Part shown: piece after piece, positions 1-9,295 of the stretch
How the letters are laid out: each line of letters opens with the position of its first letter
Position numbering within the stretch: the stretch's first letter is position 1
NCBI RefSeq assembly: GCF_008014675.1
Contig: NZ_VOXD01000023.1
Location: 1-64,000 of the forward strand
Source: Neolewinella aurantiaca
GTDB taxonomy: Bacteria > Bacteroidota > Bacteroidia > Chitinophagales > Saprospiraceae
Direction of reading: 5' to 3'
DNA: 64,000 nucleotides
Position numbers and translations under genes: made by a program
The notes under the pieces: generated by a model
What the model was told of the DNA's origin: nothing
What the model saw: only the letters and a program-made list of their open reading frames with translations
Database searches by the model: none

Positions 1-3000
1 AACGTCAACGGTGGTAGTGATCAGGTCACAAGCAAGTTCCTCGGCTACAACAGCGTCGTAAGAAGGTACTTCCATACAGTCACCGGACTCATCGGTCGGG
101 AAAGTGATGCGGTAGTCGTGGATACCGATCACGTCGATGATCTGGCTACATACGTTGGTGTTGGTGAAACCAGCTCCGTCGGTAGAAGTGAAGCGACGTG
201 TGATGCGGCCTACGCCACAACTGTTGATCGTTCCGGATACCGTCTGAGTGATGGTTGTACCACAGTTGTCTACACCCGCAGCCTGACCAAACAGTGCGTC
301 GAGTTGAGCGAAAGATGCGTCGGTGATGTCGTTGGGCAGGCTTGCGTTGTAGTCAACACAAGTGATGGTGGTGTTACCAGGAGCAACACAGGTAGGCGCA
401 AGCTTGTCCTCAACGAGAACGTCTAGCCAGCAGAAGTTGCTGTTACCAAGAGCGTCAGTCACTTTGAGGCCAACGCGAACAGTACCAAGATCGTCACAGG
501 TAAGGGTGATCTGAGGACCGTAAAGGCCGATCGGAAGGTCGCTGTCGTTCACACGGGCGATCTCGAGGGTCACACCGGAACAGTCATCGTAAGAACCATT
601 GTCGATGTTCTCAGGCGTCAGTACAGCGAAACCGTTGTTCGCACCGCTGCCAGCGATAGAGATGTTCAGGCCATCCTCACAGATAGCAACAGGAGGAGTA
701 AGATCTTCCACGCGGAAGTCGTAGTCGGTTACACCGGTGTTACCACAAACGTCAGAGTAAGTGTAACGGAGGATGTGAGTACCGGCAGGGATCGCAGAGC
801 TGAGCTCAGGGTTGCCGCCAGGAACTACGGTGAAAGCACCGATTGGAGAAGCAGTGAGGTCGCCGTTGGGGAAGATCTCGGCAGAAACAGTAACGTCACC
901 GTTACAGTTGTCAGACACGCTCACGTCGTCAAGGCGGATGTAAGCAGCACAGATGTTACCGGCGTTGGTGCCGTAAACGAGGGTACCGTCAGCATCAGCT
1001 GGAACGTTAGGACCAACGAAGGTCGGAGCGGTAGTATCGCCTACTTTCACCACCTGGGTGAAGGTGCGGATGTCGCCCGGCTCACACCAGTCGATGACAG
1101 TGTAGGTACGAACGAATTTGTACGTGTTCGGGCAGGTAACGATGCTCGGTCCGTCGGAGTAAGTAACGCCGATGTTGCATACAGCGGTACCGCTGGAGAG
1201 GTTGAAGGTACGGTCACCAATCGCCAGGAATGGGTAGTCGCTGGCACGTGGAGCAGGACGTACTGATGGGTCAGCGCCACAGCTCTCGATCTCAACAACG
1301 TCTTCGATGTTGTCACCGTCCAGATCGTCAAGGGTCGGACGATCGAAGGTGATGGTGTAAGAAGCAGTAACTGATGGGTTTTCTTCGCCGGAAGCAGAAG
1401 CACAAACAGCGATCTCAGTAGCAACGAAGGTGCGCGTGATTACCACGTCGTCACAGTCAGCGTCATCACCATATGCGACAGCGTCGCTTACACATACTTC
1501 AATTTCTTCAGAACATGCATCGGTGAAGGTTGGTACAACCGGAGCGGTAGTACGAGCCAGCAGGCGTGCGCGGAGCGCAGGAGCCATGGTGCCGGGAACG
1601 GTGGCGCCGGTAGAGGCGTCAACAGTGTAGCAGCGGCTAACGCTGGTAGGCAGAGTAGCGAGGTTGTTGCCGTCGAGGTCAACACAAAGCAGGTCGATGT
1701 TGGCCGGAGTAGTAACTACTGCAGGTGGTGTCTTGTCTTCAGCGCGAACAACACCCCAACAAGTCTCGAAGTCAAGACCAACAGAGCTGCCGCCAGAGAA
1801 AACAAAGTCGCTGACAGTCACGAAGCTCTGCTGACCATCGGTAGCGAAGCCATCACCCTGAAGGGTGATCATCAATGTGTTACCAGGCATTACAGCCTCT
1901 TCGATGTCGATAGTACCAGCGTTGGTTACAACTTCATCATCGCTTGTTTCGAAAACAACGTTGCCATCGAAGTCGATGATCAGGAGGTCAACGATGATGT
2001 CAGCGTCAAGGCTGTATTCGGTGGTGAAGGAAACAGTACCTTCTTCAGAGAACTGGTAAGAAACTGAAGCAACGTCGTCGAGGCCAGTACCAGAGGTTAC
2101 GTTAGGAGAAACCATGTTGATTTCGTCATCAGTGAAGATAACGTCAGCATCGTCACCGGATGTTACTGTCCAGTTGCCTTCGGAGAAATCTCCGGTAAAA
2201 CCGTTAGTAGTAGTACCAGAAGAAGTGGTAGAAGTGATCATGTAGTTGAACTCACCACAACCGTCGATGATAGGACCGTTAGAAGGGTCGCTGTCCTGAA
2301 CTACGATGTCGAAGTCGAATGCGTCAAGAAGGCCTACGTTACCAACCAGTACCATTTCAGGAATCACAAGGCCCTGACACTGGTCGTTGAGTGTAAGGTT
2401 GATCTCACCGATACAAGCAAGGTTTGGCTGATCGAAAGTAACAACAACAGATGCAGTTACCTCAATTTCGTTGCCGTTGGCGTCAGTGATAGTGAAAGTT
2501 ACAGTGTTGTTACCGATGTCATCGCCGTCGAAAGTAAGCGGACGATCAGATACAATAGAGATCATGTCGTCGCCACAGTTGTCGGTTACAGTTACGAGGT
2601 CTTCAGCAACCAGTGTCTGGCTGACGTTACCGTCGTTAAGTACAATAACCTGACCGGTTACAACTACATCAGGAGCGATGTTGTCCTCTACTGTTACAGT
2701 TGAAGTACAGGTAGAAGTGTTACCAGCAGCGTCAGTTACTGTAAGGGTAACGGTGTTTTCGCCAATATCAGCACAAGTGAAGTCAGTAATGTCTTCAGAG
2801 AAAGTCACGTCGCCGCAGTTGTCGGTAGAACCACCGTCAAGTACAGAACTCGTTGCATCTTCTTCATCGTCATCCTCTCCTTCAAGAATGGCCATGCCGC
2901 CATTTTCGCCGGAAATAGAGATTTCGTAAGATCCGACAGCCAAACCACCGGCAAAGGTGGTGGTAACCAGGCTGTAATCACCAGGAACGAGAGTAAGTTG

Positions 3001-4089
3001 GATCATCAACTCAGGATCGAGTGAGCCAGAAGCATCATCATCACCTTCGAGGAAGTTGTCACAAGGGGCAGCAGCATCGAAACCTCCTTCGTAAAGTACG
3101 AAGAAGAAATCACCATTGGAGTTCGGAGTCATGCTGATAGTGTACATGTCTTCTGAATCGATAGTGAAGTTGAGCACGTCGTAGTAGTGGTCATCTCCAA
3201 CTGAAGTGGTACAAGTAGTTCCGTTAGCATTGGGGCGGGCGAACTGAGGATCAGTATCGTCCAGTGAACCGGTTACAACCACAGCGGCAGTTCCGGTACC
3301 AGCACCTACACCGTCGAGTGAACCAAGACCCATAGCGTCGAGCTCAACAGTTACATCCGCACAAACAGCGGTAGGAGCAACTGCGTCAACAGCAGTAAGT
3401 CCAACCATACAAGTAGCAGTGTTACCGGAAGCGTCAGCAACGGTCACAGTAGCAGTACCTGTCTCGTCGCAACCGAGAACCGGAGCGTCAAGAGAAACTA
3501 CAATAGCAGCAGAATCTGTGCAGTTGTCAGAAAAGGTAAGGAGCAGAGCAGCGGTGTCAGTAACACTAGCATTGCCCATCTCGTCAACCAAAACTTCAAT
3601 CTCAGACTCACAAGTGAGTACTGGGTCGATGTCATCAACAAGAATAATGGTAGCAGTGTCCTGAATGCTTTCGTTACCTGCAGCATCAACCAAAACACCG
3701 TAGACAACGATACTGTCGTTGCCATTTTCAAGTGGGAAGTGGTTTACTTCAGTAACACGAACAATGATGTCCTCATCTGCCGTACAGTTATCTTCGAAGA
3801 TACCGAGGAAGAAGGGAGCAAGGTCCGGGAAGAAAACATTACCGAAATCAATGATGTCGCTTACCAGGAGATCCTGACCAAGCGCGTTGTCTTCAAGGAA
3901 GGTGCTTCCGGGACAAGGGCAGGCTGGGTTCTGGCTGGAAGAAACAGATACATTGATAAAGTTGGTCTGCATAATGGCCGGGGCTTCGGTGTCCATTAGG
4001 CAAGGGTCCTGTCCAAACAGGTTAAACCCGCTGCAAAGCAGCAAGCATAACAGGCCTATTCGGCCCGTAAAGAAGTAGAAATTTTTCAT
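1..4089 (-). CDS. Giant secreted HYR-repeat protein, N-terminal part (3' end outside window)
   Basis: The minus strand is open from ATG at 4089 to the window edge, 1363 codons without a stop, so the C-terminus lies outside. It starts with a signal peptide (MKNFYFFTGRIGLLCLLLCS..., cleavage likely after the FGQ near residue 27). The rest is Thr/Asp/Val-rich with many copies of an Ig-like HYR (hyalin repeat) pattern: a DNCG motif, then GxxTVTxTVTDAxGN and a closing VEDxxAP. Around residues 270-390 a different module (MYTISMTPNSNGDFFFVLYE) resembles a pre-peptidase-type beta domain followed by Gly/Asp-rich sequence. Such proteins are surface or secreted adhesin-like polypeptides, usually exported by T9SS through a C-terminal sorting domain, which cannot be seen here. 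No catalytic motif was recognised. The many plus-strand open frames over this region are shadows. Confidence 0.88.
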   Translation of the reverse strand, partial: MKNFYFFTGRIGLLCLLLCSGFNLFGQDPCLMDTEAPAIMQTNFINVSVSSSQNPACPCPGSTFLEDNALGQDLLVSDIIDFGNVFFPDLAPFFLGIFEDNCTADEDIIVRVTEVNHFPLENGNDSIVVYGVLVDAAGNESIQDTATIILVDDIDPVLTCESEIEVLVDEMGNASVTDTAALLLTFSDNCTDSAAIVVSLDAPVLGCDETGTATVTVADASGNTATCMVGLTAVDAVAPTAVCADVTVELDAMGLGSLDGVGAGTGTAAVVVTGSLDDTDPQFARPNANGTTCTTSVGDDHYYDVLNFTIDSEDMYTISMTPNSNGDFFFVLYEGGFDAAAPCDNFLEGDDDASGSLDPELMIQLTLVPGDYSLVTTTFAGGLAVGSYEISISGENGGMAILEGEDDDEEDATSSVLDGGSTDNCGDVTFSEDITDFTCADIGENTVTLTVTDAAGNTSTCTSTVTVEDNIAPDVVVTGQVIVLNDGNVSQTLVAEDLVTVTDNCGDDMISIVSDRPLTFDGDDIGNNTVTFTITDANGNEIEVTASVVVTFDQPNLACIGEINLTLNDQCQGLVIPEMVLVGNVGLLDAFDFDIVVQDSDPSNGPIIDGCGEFNYMITSTTSSGTTTNGFTGDFSEGNWTVTSGDDADVIFTDDEINMVSPNVTSGTGLDDVASVSYQFSEEGTVSFTTEYSLDADIIVDLLIIDFDGNVVFETSDDEVVTNAGTIDIEEAVMPGNTLMITLQGDGFATDGQQSFVTVSDFVFSGGSSVGLDFETCWGVVRAEDKTPPAVVTTPANIDLLCVDLDGNNLATLPTSVSRCYTVDASTGATVPGTMAPALRARLLARTTAPVVPTFTDACSEEIEVCVSDAVAYGDDADCDDVVITRTFVATEIAVCASASGEENPSVTASYTITFDRPTLDDLDGDNIEDVVEIESCGADPSVRPAPRASDYPFLAIGDRTFNLSSGTAVCNIGVTYSDGPSIVTCPNTYKFVRTYTVIDWCEPGDIRTFTQVVKVGDTTAPTFVGPNVPADADGTLVYGTNAGNICAAYIRLDDVSVSDNCNGDVTVSAEIFPNGDLTASPIGAFTVVPGGNPELSSAIPAGTHILRYTYSDVCGNTGVTDYDFRVEDLTPPVAICEDGLNISIAGSGANNGFAVLTPENIDNGSYDDCSGVTLEIARVNDSDLPIGLYGPQITLTCDDLGTVRVGLKVTDALGNSNFCWLDVLVEDKLAPTCVAPGNTTITCVDYNASLPNDITDASFAQLDALFGQAAGVDNCGTTITQTVSGTINSCGVGRITRRFTSTDGAGFTNTNVCSQIIDVIGIHDYRITFPTDESGDCMEVPSYDAVVAEELACDLITTTVDV

Positions 4090-4114
4090 AAAGTCGTCAG
4101 TCTGAGATTAAAAA

Positions 4115-4122
4115 CGAAAATA
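4115..4122 (-). promoter_or_regulatory. Candidate -7 box (TATTTTCG) for the HYR protein gene
   Basis: Read on the minus strand this is TATTTTCG, matching the Bacteroidota -7 consensus TAnnTTTG except for one base. It lies 25 nt upstream of the ATG at 4089. The call is by motif and position only. Confidence 0.4.
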
Positions 4123-4295
4123 CCAGTTTATGGGAAAGTCTGGTAGTTGCCGTAAAGGTACTAAGTCTTTTTCTAAAGTTTAGCTGCTTTTGCACAAGAA
4201 ATATCACACTTTTTTGTGATTCTCCTCAATTTAACACTTTATCTCTTCTCTTCAGCAACCTGCCAATTACGTTCTTCTGCCGGCCAACTGATTTT

Positions 4296-4315
4296 TGCAC
4301 CCGCGTGGCAGCGCC
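4296..4315 (-). repeat. Degenerate unit of the GGCGCGG-CGCAGGTGCA repeat
   Basis: TGCACCCGCGTGGCAGCGCC is the reverse complement of a diverged repeat unit, with a two-base insertion and one substitution in the core. It sits in the 291-bp gap (4090-4380) between two minus-strand genes. Nothing else was recognised in that gap apart from the promoter candidate. Confidence 0.4.
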
Positions 4316-4380
4316 CCAAAAAAATCAGGCAGGTATATGTGTAACTGTAATTTCGCATCAGAAAAACAACATTTCATCCT

Positions 4381-5682
4381 CTACATACTGATGCCTAGCC
4401 AGTTCGGGAACAAGACCACTACGATGAGCAAAAAGACCTGAATCACCAGGAAAGGAATAATCCCCTTGTAAAGATGTACGGTTTTCACTTCCGGAGGGGC
4501 AACTCCCTTGAGGTAAAAAAGAGCGAAACCAAAAGGTGGAGAAAGAAAGCTGGTTTGCAGATTAATGCCCAAAAGGATGCCTAACCACACCAAATCTGTA
4601 CCATAACCGATGAAAATCGGCGTCACGACGGGAACAATGATGAAGACAATCTCTATGAAGTCGATGAAAAAACCGGCAACGAAGACTACAATCATTACAA
4701 ACGCCAGAAACTGATACTCCGATAAACCTCCCTGATTTATCAGCCTGACCAGAAACTGGTCTCCGCCCAGTTCCCGGAACACCAGCGAAAAGGTTGTGGC
4801 CCCCAGAAGAATCATGAAGACCATTGCCGTCAGGTGTGTCGTGTCCTGGCAGACGTCCCTGACCGTTGCCCATTTCAGTTTCCCCTGAGTCAGGGTAAGC
4901 AGAACAGCGCCGAAGGCCCCGATGGCAGATGCTTCAGTAGGAGACGCCTTACCTGCGAGGATAGAGCCAAGCACAGCAACAATCAGCAGTAAGGGCAGCA
5001 AAAGGCTTTGCAGCAAATCCTTGAAGAATGCCGGGGTCCAGCCTTTAAGATCATTGTCTCCCCGCGGGAAGAGTTGAGGTTTTAAAATTCCAAGACCTAT
5101 TATATATAGTACATAAGCTCCAACGAGCAATAAACTTGGCCAAAGAGCAGCAGAAAACAGCTTGCCCACCGAAACGCCCAGCACGCTGCCCAGTAACACG
5201 AGCACCACCGACGGAGGTATGATTTGCCCAAGCGTCCCCGAAGCGGCAATCACTCCGGTCGATACCGTAGCTGGATAGCCTCGTTTGAGCATCGGAGGTA
5301 AACTGATGAGCCCCATCGTAATTACCGTTGCACCGACGATCCCTGTACTTGCCGCCAGAAGAGCCCCGACGATGATGACCGAAATCGCCATGCCGCCTCT
5401 GACACGACCGAACAACTCGGTCATCGTTCGTAACATACGCTCCGCGAGGCCGCTTTTTTCCAGCATGATCCCCATAAAGACAAAAAGAGGTACCGCAAGC
5501 AATACAGAATTATCCATCACGCCCATTACCCGGTTCGGCAGCAGCGTCAGCACGACCGGATCAAGGAAACAAAAAGCGTACAGGAGAGACAGGCCTCCGA
5601 GCGTGAATGCAACCGGGTACCCATACAGGACAAGCAGAAAAATACTTACGAAGAGGATAAGGGCAAGAATGGCCAGGCTCAT
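4381..5682 (-). CDS. dctM: TRAP transporter large permease, DctM type
   Basis: This 433-aa, very hydrophobic protein has about 12 predicted membrane segments. It matches the DctM subunit of tripartite ATP-independent periplasmic transporters by full length and by conserved stretches: an early VPLFVFMGIMLEKSG, then GATVITMGLISLPPMLKRGY followed by GVIAASGTLGQIIPPS, and a C-terminal SPPFGFALFYLKGVAP. It would drive Na+-coupled uptake of an organic acid or related solute across the inner membrane. The small subunit lies 84 bp upstream on the same strand. No DctP solute-binding protein gene is next to the pair, so the substrate cannot be inferred. Confidence 0.93.
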   Translation of the reverse strand: MSLAILALILFVSIFLLVLYGYPVAFTLGGLSLLYAFCFLDPVVLTLLPNRVMGVMDNSVLLAVPLFVFMGIMLEKSGLAERMLRTMTELFGRVRGGMAISVIIVGALLAASTGIVGATVITMGLISLPPMLKRGYPATVSTGVIAASGTLGQIIPPSVVLVLLGSVLGVSVGKLFSAALWPSLLLVGAYVLYIIGLGILKPQLFPRGDNDLKGWTPAFFKDLLQSLLLPLLLIVAVLGSILAGKASPTEASAIGAFGAVLLTLTQGKLKWATVRDVCQDTTHLTAMVFMILLGATTFSLVFRELGGDQFLVRLINQGGLSEYQFLAFVMIVVFVAGFFIDFIEIVFIIVPVVTPIFIGYGTDLVWLGILLGINLQTSFLSPPFGFALFYLKGVAPPEVKTVHLYKGIIPFLVIQVFLLIVVVLFPNWLGISM

Positions 5683-5766
5683 AGACGATTGCGTTCGGGA
5701 AGGAGGAAAGAGTCAATGCGTTTAACAGAGGCTCCCGATTCCGGGGGTTAATCAATTACAATAAGC

Positions 5767-6264
5767 TTATTCTTCAGGTGGCTGGCCGGAGTAGGCGCGA
5801 ACGCAGGATGCAATACCCTGCAGAATGAGCAAGGCAGCGGTAAGCGGGATCATTGCTTTAATCGGGAAGAAACTGGTAATACCGTTTGGGTTAGGACTCC
5901 CCTCTCCACTAGCCAGTGCTTCAGCCGCAAAGTTCCAACCCGTAAAAAGCAAAACAATCGCCCAGGGGAGCAAAAACAAAAGGGTGCCGACGAGGTTAAC
6001 AAGCCGCTGGTTGGCAGGGCTGAATTTCTCGTAAAACAAATCGACCCGCACGTGCCGGTCCTGTTGAAGCGTATAGGGAATCCCCAAAAGAAAAATCATC
6101 GCGAAAAGGTGCCAGGAGAGCTCTCCTACCCAAGCCGCAGTCTGGTTAAAAATTGCGCGGAGACTGACGTCGACCACTATCACGAAAATGAGGAGTAGAT
6201 TCAGGTAGCCTGCGGCCTTCCCGATGGTGGCGACAATGGATTCTATCAGAGCTACTGCTTTCAT
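5767..6264 (-). CDS. dctQ: TRAP transporter small permease, DctQ type
   Basis: This 165-aa protein has four predicted membrane segments and the DctQ-type pattern: RAIFNQTAAWVGELSWHLF, then YTLQQDRHVRVDLFYEKFS. It is the small membrane subunit that pairs with DctM and precedes it in one transcription unit. The codons for its last 15 or so residues (QGIASCVRAYSG) contain a copy of the dispersed repeat (5794-5812), read antisense, so the C-terminal tail may have been shaped by that element. The start ATG at 6264 fits the family. The DctP partner must be encoded elsewhere or be absent. Confidence 0.88.
   Translation of the reverse strand: MKAVALIESIVATIGKAAGYLNLLLIFVIVVDVSLRAIFNQTAAWVGELSWHLFAMIFLLGIPYTLQQDRHVRVDLFYEKFSPANQRLVNLVGTLLFLLPWAIVLLFTGWNFAAEALASGEGSPNPNGITSFFPIKAMIPLTAALLILQGIASCVRAYSGQPPEE
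5794..5812 (+). repeat. Dispersed repeat unit inside dctQ
   Basis: GGCGCGAACGCAGGATGCA belongs to the CGCAGGATGCA subtype (one extra A relative to CGCAGGTGCA). The same subtype occurs at 44156 and twice at 60343-60393. It lies in frame within the dctQ coding sequence. Confidence 0.75.
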
Positions 6265-6414
6265 GAAGGCGGAGTATACGTGATCGAGCGGGTGAATTCA
6301 GTTCGTGTCCGCAAACCACAGGCCAACTCATGGGTTAGTGAAGTGTAATGATTGCGTGACCGACTCACAGTCGCCAAAATACCAAATCAGCAACGAATCA
6401 AAGTACCATTTCTC

Positions 6415-7023
6415 ATGCACCACGCAATTACCGGAAATATCGGCTCTGGCAAAACCACCGTTTGCCGCATCTTCGAACGTATGGGCATCCCTGTGTACTA
6501 CGCCGATGCAGCCGCAAAGCGGCTGATGCTGGAAGACGGACAACTAAAGGACAACCTGATTGCAACCTTCGGTGCAGAAACCTACCTGCCCGATGGGAAC
6601 CTCAACCGGAAATGGTTGGCCGAAAAAGCTTTCTCCAACGATGAAGCGCTGGCCACTCTTAACGGATTTGTCCACCCCGCAGTCCATCAGGACGCCGAAC
6701 GCTGGAAGGTGGAGCACGCTGCTGCTCCTTATACCCTCTACGAGGCCGCTATTGTTTTTGAGATCGGCGCTATGAGTCGCTTCGATCAGGTGATCGTAAT
6801 CGCAGCCCCGGAGGCTACCCGTCGTGAGCGCGTCATCGCTCGTGACCAAACAACTCCTGAGGCATTCGCGGCCCGTGCCGCGAAGCAGTGGTCCGATAAA
6901 AAAAAGGAAGCCGCCGCCGACCATATTATCATAAATGACGGTCAGCGGTTACTTTTGCCGCAGGTGCTCCGCTTGCACCGTATTTTAAGTCAGGGTTTCA
7001 ACGGTCATGCAGTACACCCGTAA
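6415..7023 (+). CDS. coaE: Dephospho-CoA kinase
   Basis: CoaE phosphorylates the 3'-hydroxyl of dephospho-CoA, the last step of coenzyme A synthesis, in the cytoplasm. The 202-aa protein has the P-loop GNIGSGKTTV near its start, the DAAAKRL motif (family pattern D..A..L), a lid-like RRERVIARDQTTPEAFAARAAKQWSDKKK and a final ADHIIINDG, all typical of CoaE. The longest open frame begins at 6352, but the ATG at 6415 (MHHAITGNIGSGKTT) places the P-loop at the usual distance from the N-terminus and is preferred. It is divergent from the TRAP genes and 49 bp upstream of a LOG-family gene on the same strand. Confidence 0.93.
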   Translation: MHHAITGNIGSGKTTVCRIFERMGIPVYYADAAAKRLMLEDGQLKDNLIATFGAETYLPDGNLNRKWLAEKAFSNDEALATLNGFVHPAVHQDAERWKVEHAAAPYTLYEAAIVFEIGAMSRFDQVIVIAAPEATRRERVIARDQTTPEAFAARAAKQWSDKKKEAAADHIIINDGQRLLLPQVLRLHRILSQGFNGHAVHP

Positions 7024-7072
7024 CTACAGATCGTACAACTACCTGGTTACTTAATCACCTGATTATTTCCCC

Positions 7073-8212
7073 TTGCCTTCTAAATTTAAACAAGACGCTT
7101 GTCCTATCCTCCGAACGATTGACGAGGAATGGCTCCTTTCCGGAACGAAAGATCTGAAAAACACTACGCTGGTTGACATCGACCTGCGTGCTGTAACCGT
7201 AAAATGGGACAAATACGAAGTCGATGATTCCACCCTCTTCATCGGGTGCGAATTACCGCTGGAAACTGAGATCGAGCTGCGCCGCCGTGGAGCAAATTTT
7301 CTGCACGCTCCGGCCAATCTTCCTTACCGGCCGCTGCGCCGAAACCTTTACACCTGCCTGGAACTCATGGTTGGCTATTCGGTCGAGGAAGACAATAGCA
7401 AGGATCTTGAGATTTACCGCCATTTCGAGTTCGGTAAGCAATGCCCGAGCATCAACGAGGCGCTCTGGCAACGAATCCATGACTTCAGCATCGACGAGGG
7501 ACTGCGGCGCTTACTGAGCTTTGGGAAAGATGGCCTGCCAAAACGCAAAGCCGTAGGCTTTATGGGCGGGCACGGTACCGGCCGGGATACGGAAGATTAC
7601 CGCATGAGCCTTCTTACTGCGAAAAAACTGGCCGAAGCAGGCTATTTCGTAGTCTCAGGCGGTGGCCCCGGGATAATGGAAGCAGCCAACCTGGGGGCTT
7701 ACCTCGCCGGCCGAACAGACGAAGAACTTACATGGGTGTTCGAAACCCTGAAAACAGCCCCGACCTACAGAGATAAGGGCTTTCAGGATGCCGCAATGAA
7801 GATTTTGAAAAGGTTCCCGGAGGGAACCGAAAGCCTGGCCATACCGACCTGGTTTTACGGCCATGAGCCGAGCAACCTTTTTGCGACTTACATCGCTAAA
7901 TACTTCAGTAACAGCATCAGGGAAGACACCCTGCTGGCCATCGCGGTCTACGGCATCGTCTATGCGCCTGGAAGTGCAGGAACTACCCAGGAAATATTTA
8001 TGGACGCCACCCAAAACCACTATGTTACCTTCGACTACGTAAGCCCGATGGTATTTTTGGGGAAGCACCGGTACAGTGTAGAAACCCAGCTTTATCCGGT
8101 ACTGACCCAGCTCGCGGAAGGAAAAGAATACGCTGACTACCTGCATTTAACGGATGATCCCGCCGAAGTTGTTACATTTATTGACAAACACCCACCGCTG
8201 CTCGTCCGTTAA
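7073..8212 (+). CDS. LOG-family protein (nucleotide 5'-monophosphate nucleosidase-like)
   Basis: The 379-aa protein contains a Rossmann-like LOG domain in its second half: GFMGGHGTGR, SGGGPGIMEAANLGAYLAG, then APGSAGTTQEIFMDAT. LOG proteins remove the base from nucleotide 5'-monophosphates (cytokinin-activating Lonely Guy enzymes, bacterial PpnN). The extended N-terminal part of about 150 aa makes it longer than simple LOG proteins and closer to PpnN in layout. The usual PGGxGT motif reads PGSAGT, although the following Glu is kept. No ATG lies near the start: the frame opens at 7055 and the only plausible initiator is TTG at 7073. Cytoplasmic; it follows coaE closely and may be co-transcribed. 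Confidence 0.75.
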   Translation: MPSKFKQDACPILRTIDEEWLLSGTKDLKNTTLVDIDLRAVTVKWDKYEVDDSTLFIGCELPLETEIELRRRGANFLHAPANLPYRPLRRNLYTCLELMVGYSVEEDNSKDLEIYRHFEFGKQCPSINEALWQRIHDFSIDEGLRRLLSFGKDGLPKRKAVGFMGGHGTGRDTEDYRMSLLTAKKLAEAGYFVVSGGGPGIMEAANLGAYLAGRTDEELTWVFETLKTAPTYRDKGFQDAAMKILKRFPEGTESLAIPTWFYGHEPSNLFATYIAKYFSNSIREDTLLAIAVYGIVYAPGSAGTTQEIFMDATQNHYVTFDYVSPMVFLGKHRYSVETQLYPVLTQLAEGKEYADYLHLTDDPAEVVTFIDKHPPLLVR

Positions 8213-8276
8213 AGCAGCAGACTGTTAGTTCGTTAGGCTTTCAGACCTTAGTGCTGGCCCCAAAAAACAACCAACT

Positions 8277-8996
8277 ATGCGTTACACATTCTTGCTCCTG
8301 ATCTTTGCCCTGTTTGCTTCCTGCAACGTATTCAAGTCGGGAAACAGCACCGAAACCGCGGCGATACAGGCTCCACCAACGGGGCTTGAAGGCCCTGCAT
8401 ATGACCCAAGTACAAGTCCGCAACCAGTAAGTATGGCGCCGCCGATGACAACGTCTCCACAGCCGATTCAGGCGGGGACGCAGGTGCAAAGATCCGTTCC
8501 CGCAGGCACGGATCAGCCCCAGGCTTATGGCTCCGTACCAATGAATCCGCAACAAACCGGTAAGGGTACAGATGTTGCTCCTTCAACCTATTCAGCACCT
8601 GCGGCCGCGCAAGCTGCGCCCCAGGCTTATAATTCTACTGCAGCAGCTCCTTCAACGTACGCAGCTCCGGCTCCCAACACAGCGGAAGCAGCTCTGGCTG
8701 AGGTACTTAACGGCGCCTGGGTGAACAGCACCGACTCCGACGAAATAGTGGCTTTCACCCCGGATCACTACCAAACTTACTACCGCGGTGAACTGCTCGT
8801 CGAGGAAGATATGACGTACCACGCTGCCTGCCCCGGCGATTGCAATGGAGGAGAACCTATGGAGATTGCCTGCTTTACCATTTCCGGCCCCGCCGGAACA
8901 GACTGCTATGGCATCATCCGTCTCACTCCCGAAGTATTGGAGTTGAGTTTGCTCGGTATTTCTACCGAGCCTATCGTTTATTATAAGCAGCAATAA
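8277..8996 (+). CDS. Putative lipoprotein with Pro/Ala-rich linker
   Basis: This 239-aa protein begins with a lipoprotein signal (MRYTFLLLIFALFASC, lipid-modified Cys 16). Residues 20-140 form a low-complexity Pro/Ala/Gln/Thr/Tyr linker with recurring APSTY and PQAY motifs. A compact C-terminal domain (about 140-239) has cysteines in YHAACPGDCNGGEP and again in ACF and DCYG, suggesting disulphides. The domain was not recognised. A dispersed repeat unit (8471-8488) lies inside the linker and encodes QAGTQVQ. Function unknown; probably surface- or periplasm-facing. A good terminator follows at 9023-9063. Confidence 0.75.
   Translation: MRYTFLLLIFALFASCNVFKSGNSTETAAIQAPPTGLEGPAYDPSTSPQPVSMAPPMTTSPQPIQAGTQVQRSVPAGTDQPQAYGSVPMNPQQTGKGTDVAPSTYSAPAAAQAAPQAYNSTAAAPSTYAAPAPNTAEAALAEVLNGAWVNSTDSDEIVAFTPDHYQTYYRGELLVEEDMTYHAACPGDCNGGEPMEIACFTISGPAGTDCYGIIRLTPEVLELSLLGISTEPIVYYKQQ
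8471..8488 (+). repeat. Dispersed repeat unit inside the lipoprotein linker
   Basis: GGCGGGGACGCAGGTGCA contains the exact core CGCAGGTGCA and is read in frame as AGTQVQ. Confidence 0.75.
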
Positions 8997-9022
8997 AGCG
9001 TTGTTCCCGAATCTACTACCTG

Positions 9023-9063
9023 ATCTGCAGTAAGCTCCATACCAGCTTGCTGCAGATTTTTTA
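9023..9063 (+). terminator. Rho-independent terminator after the lipoprotein gene
   Basis: The arms ATCTGCAGTAAGCT (9023-9036) and AGCTTGCTGCAGAT (9044-9057) pair almost perfectly around a 7-nt loop and are followed by a run of T. The rest of the 299-bp gap (8997-9295) holds the promoter for the next gene and nothing else recognised. Confidence 0.8.
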
Positions 9064-9264
9064 TTGTACAATTAATCTTAGGAAATTTAAGGATGAGTAA
9101 AAACTGATGTATTTTGATGATCGAAGTTGTGCCTGAAATGTCGTGTGGCCGCTTAAGGGTGGGAAAACAGTACACTAATTTGAGGGTCTTACGGATAAAG
9201 GGTGACCTTACAGTGTTAAATCACAAGACATTTTCGCTCTCCGCTGGATGACAACTACTTAAGC

Positions 9265-9272
9265 TATCTTTG
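9265..9272 (+). promoter_or_regulatory. Candidate -7 promoter box TATCTTTG
   Basis: TATCTTTG matches the Bacteroidota -7 consensus TAnnTTTG and lies 23 nt before the ATG at 9296. The same octamer or a one-base variant precedes several other genes here (22083, 40924, 12822). Confidence 0.6.
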
Positions 9273-9295
9273 CGGGCCCAAACCAATTCACACCA

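Noticed and set aside
118-3999. Many plus-strand open frames across the first 4 kb
   Set aside because: They are shadows of the continuous minus-strand HYR gene, which has a signal peptide, no stop and domain-like repeats.
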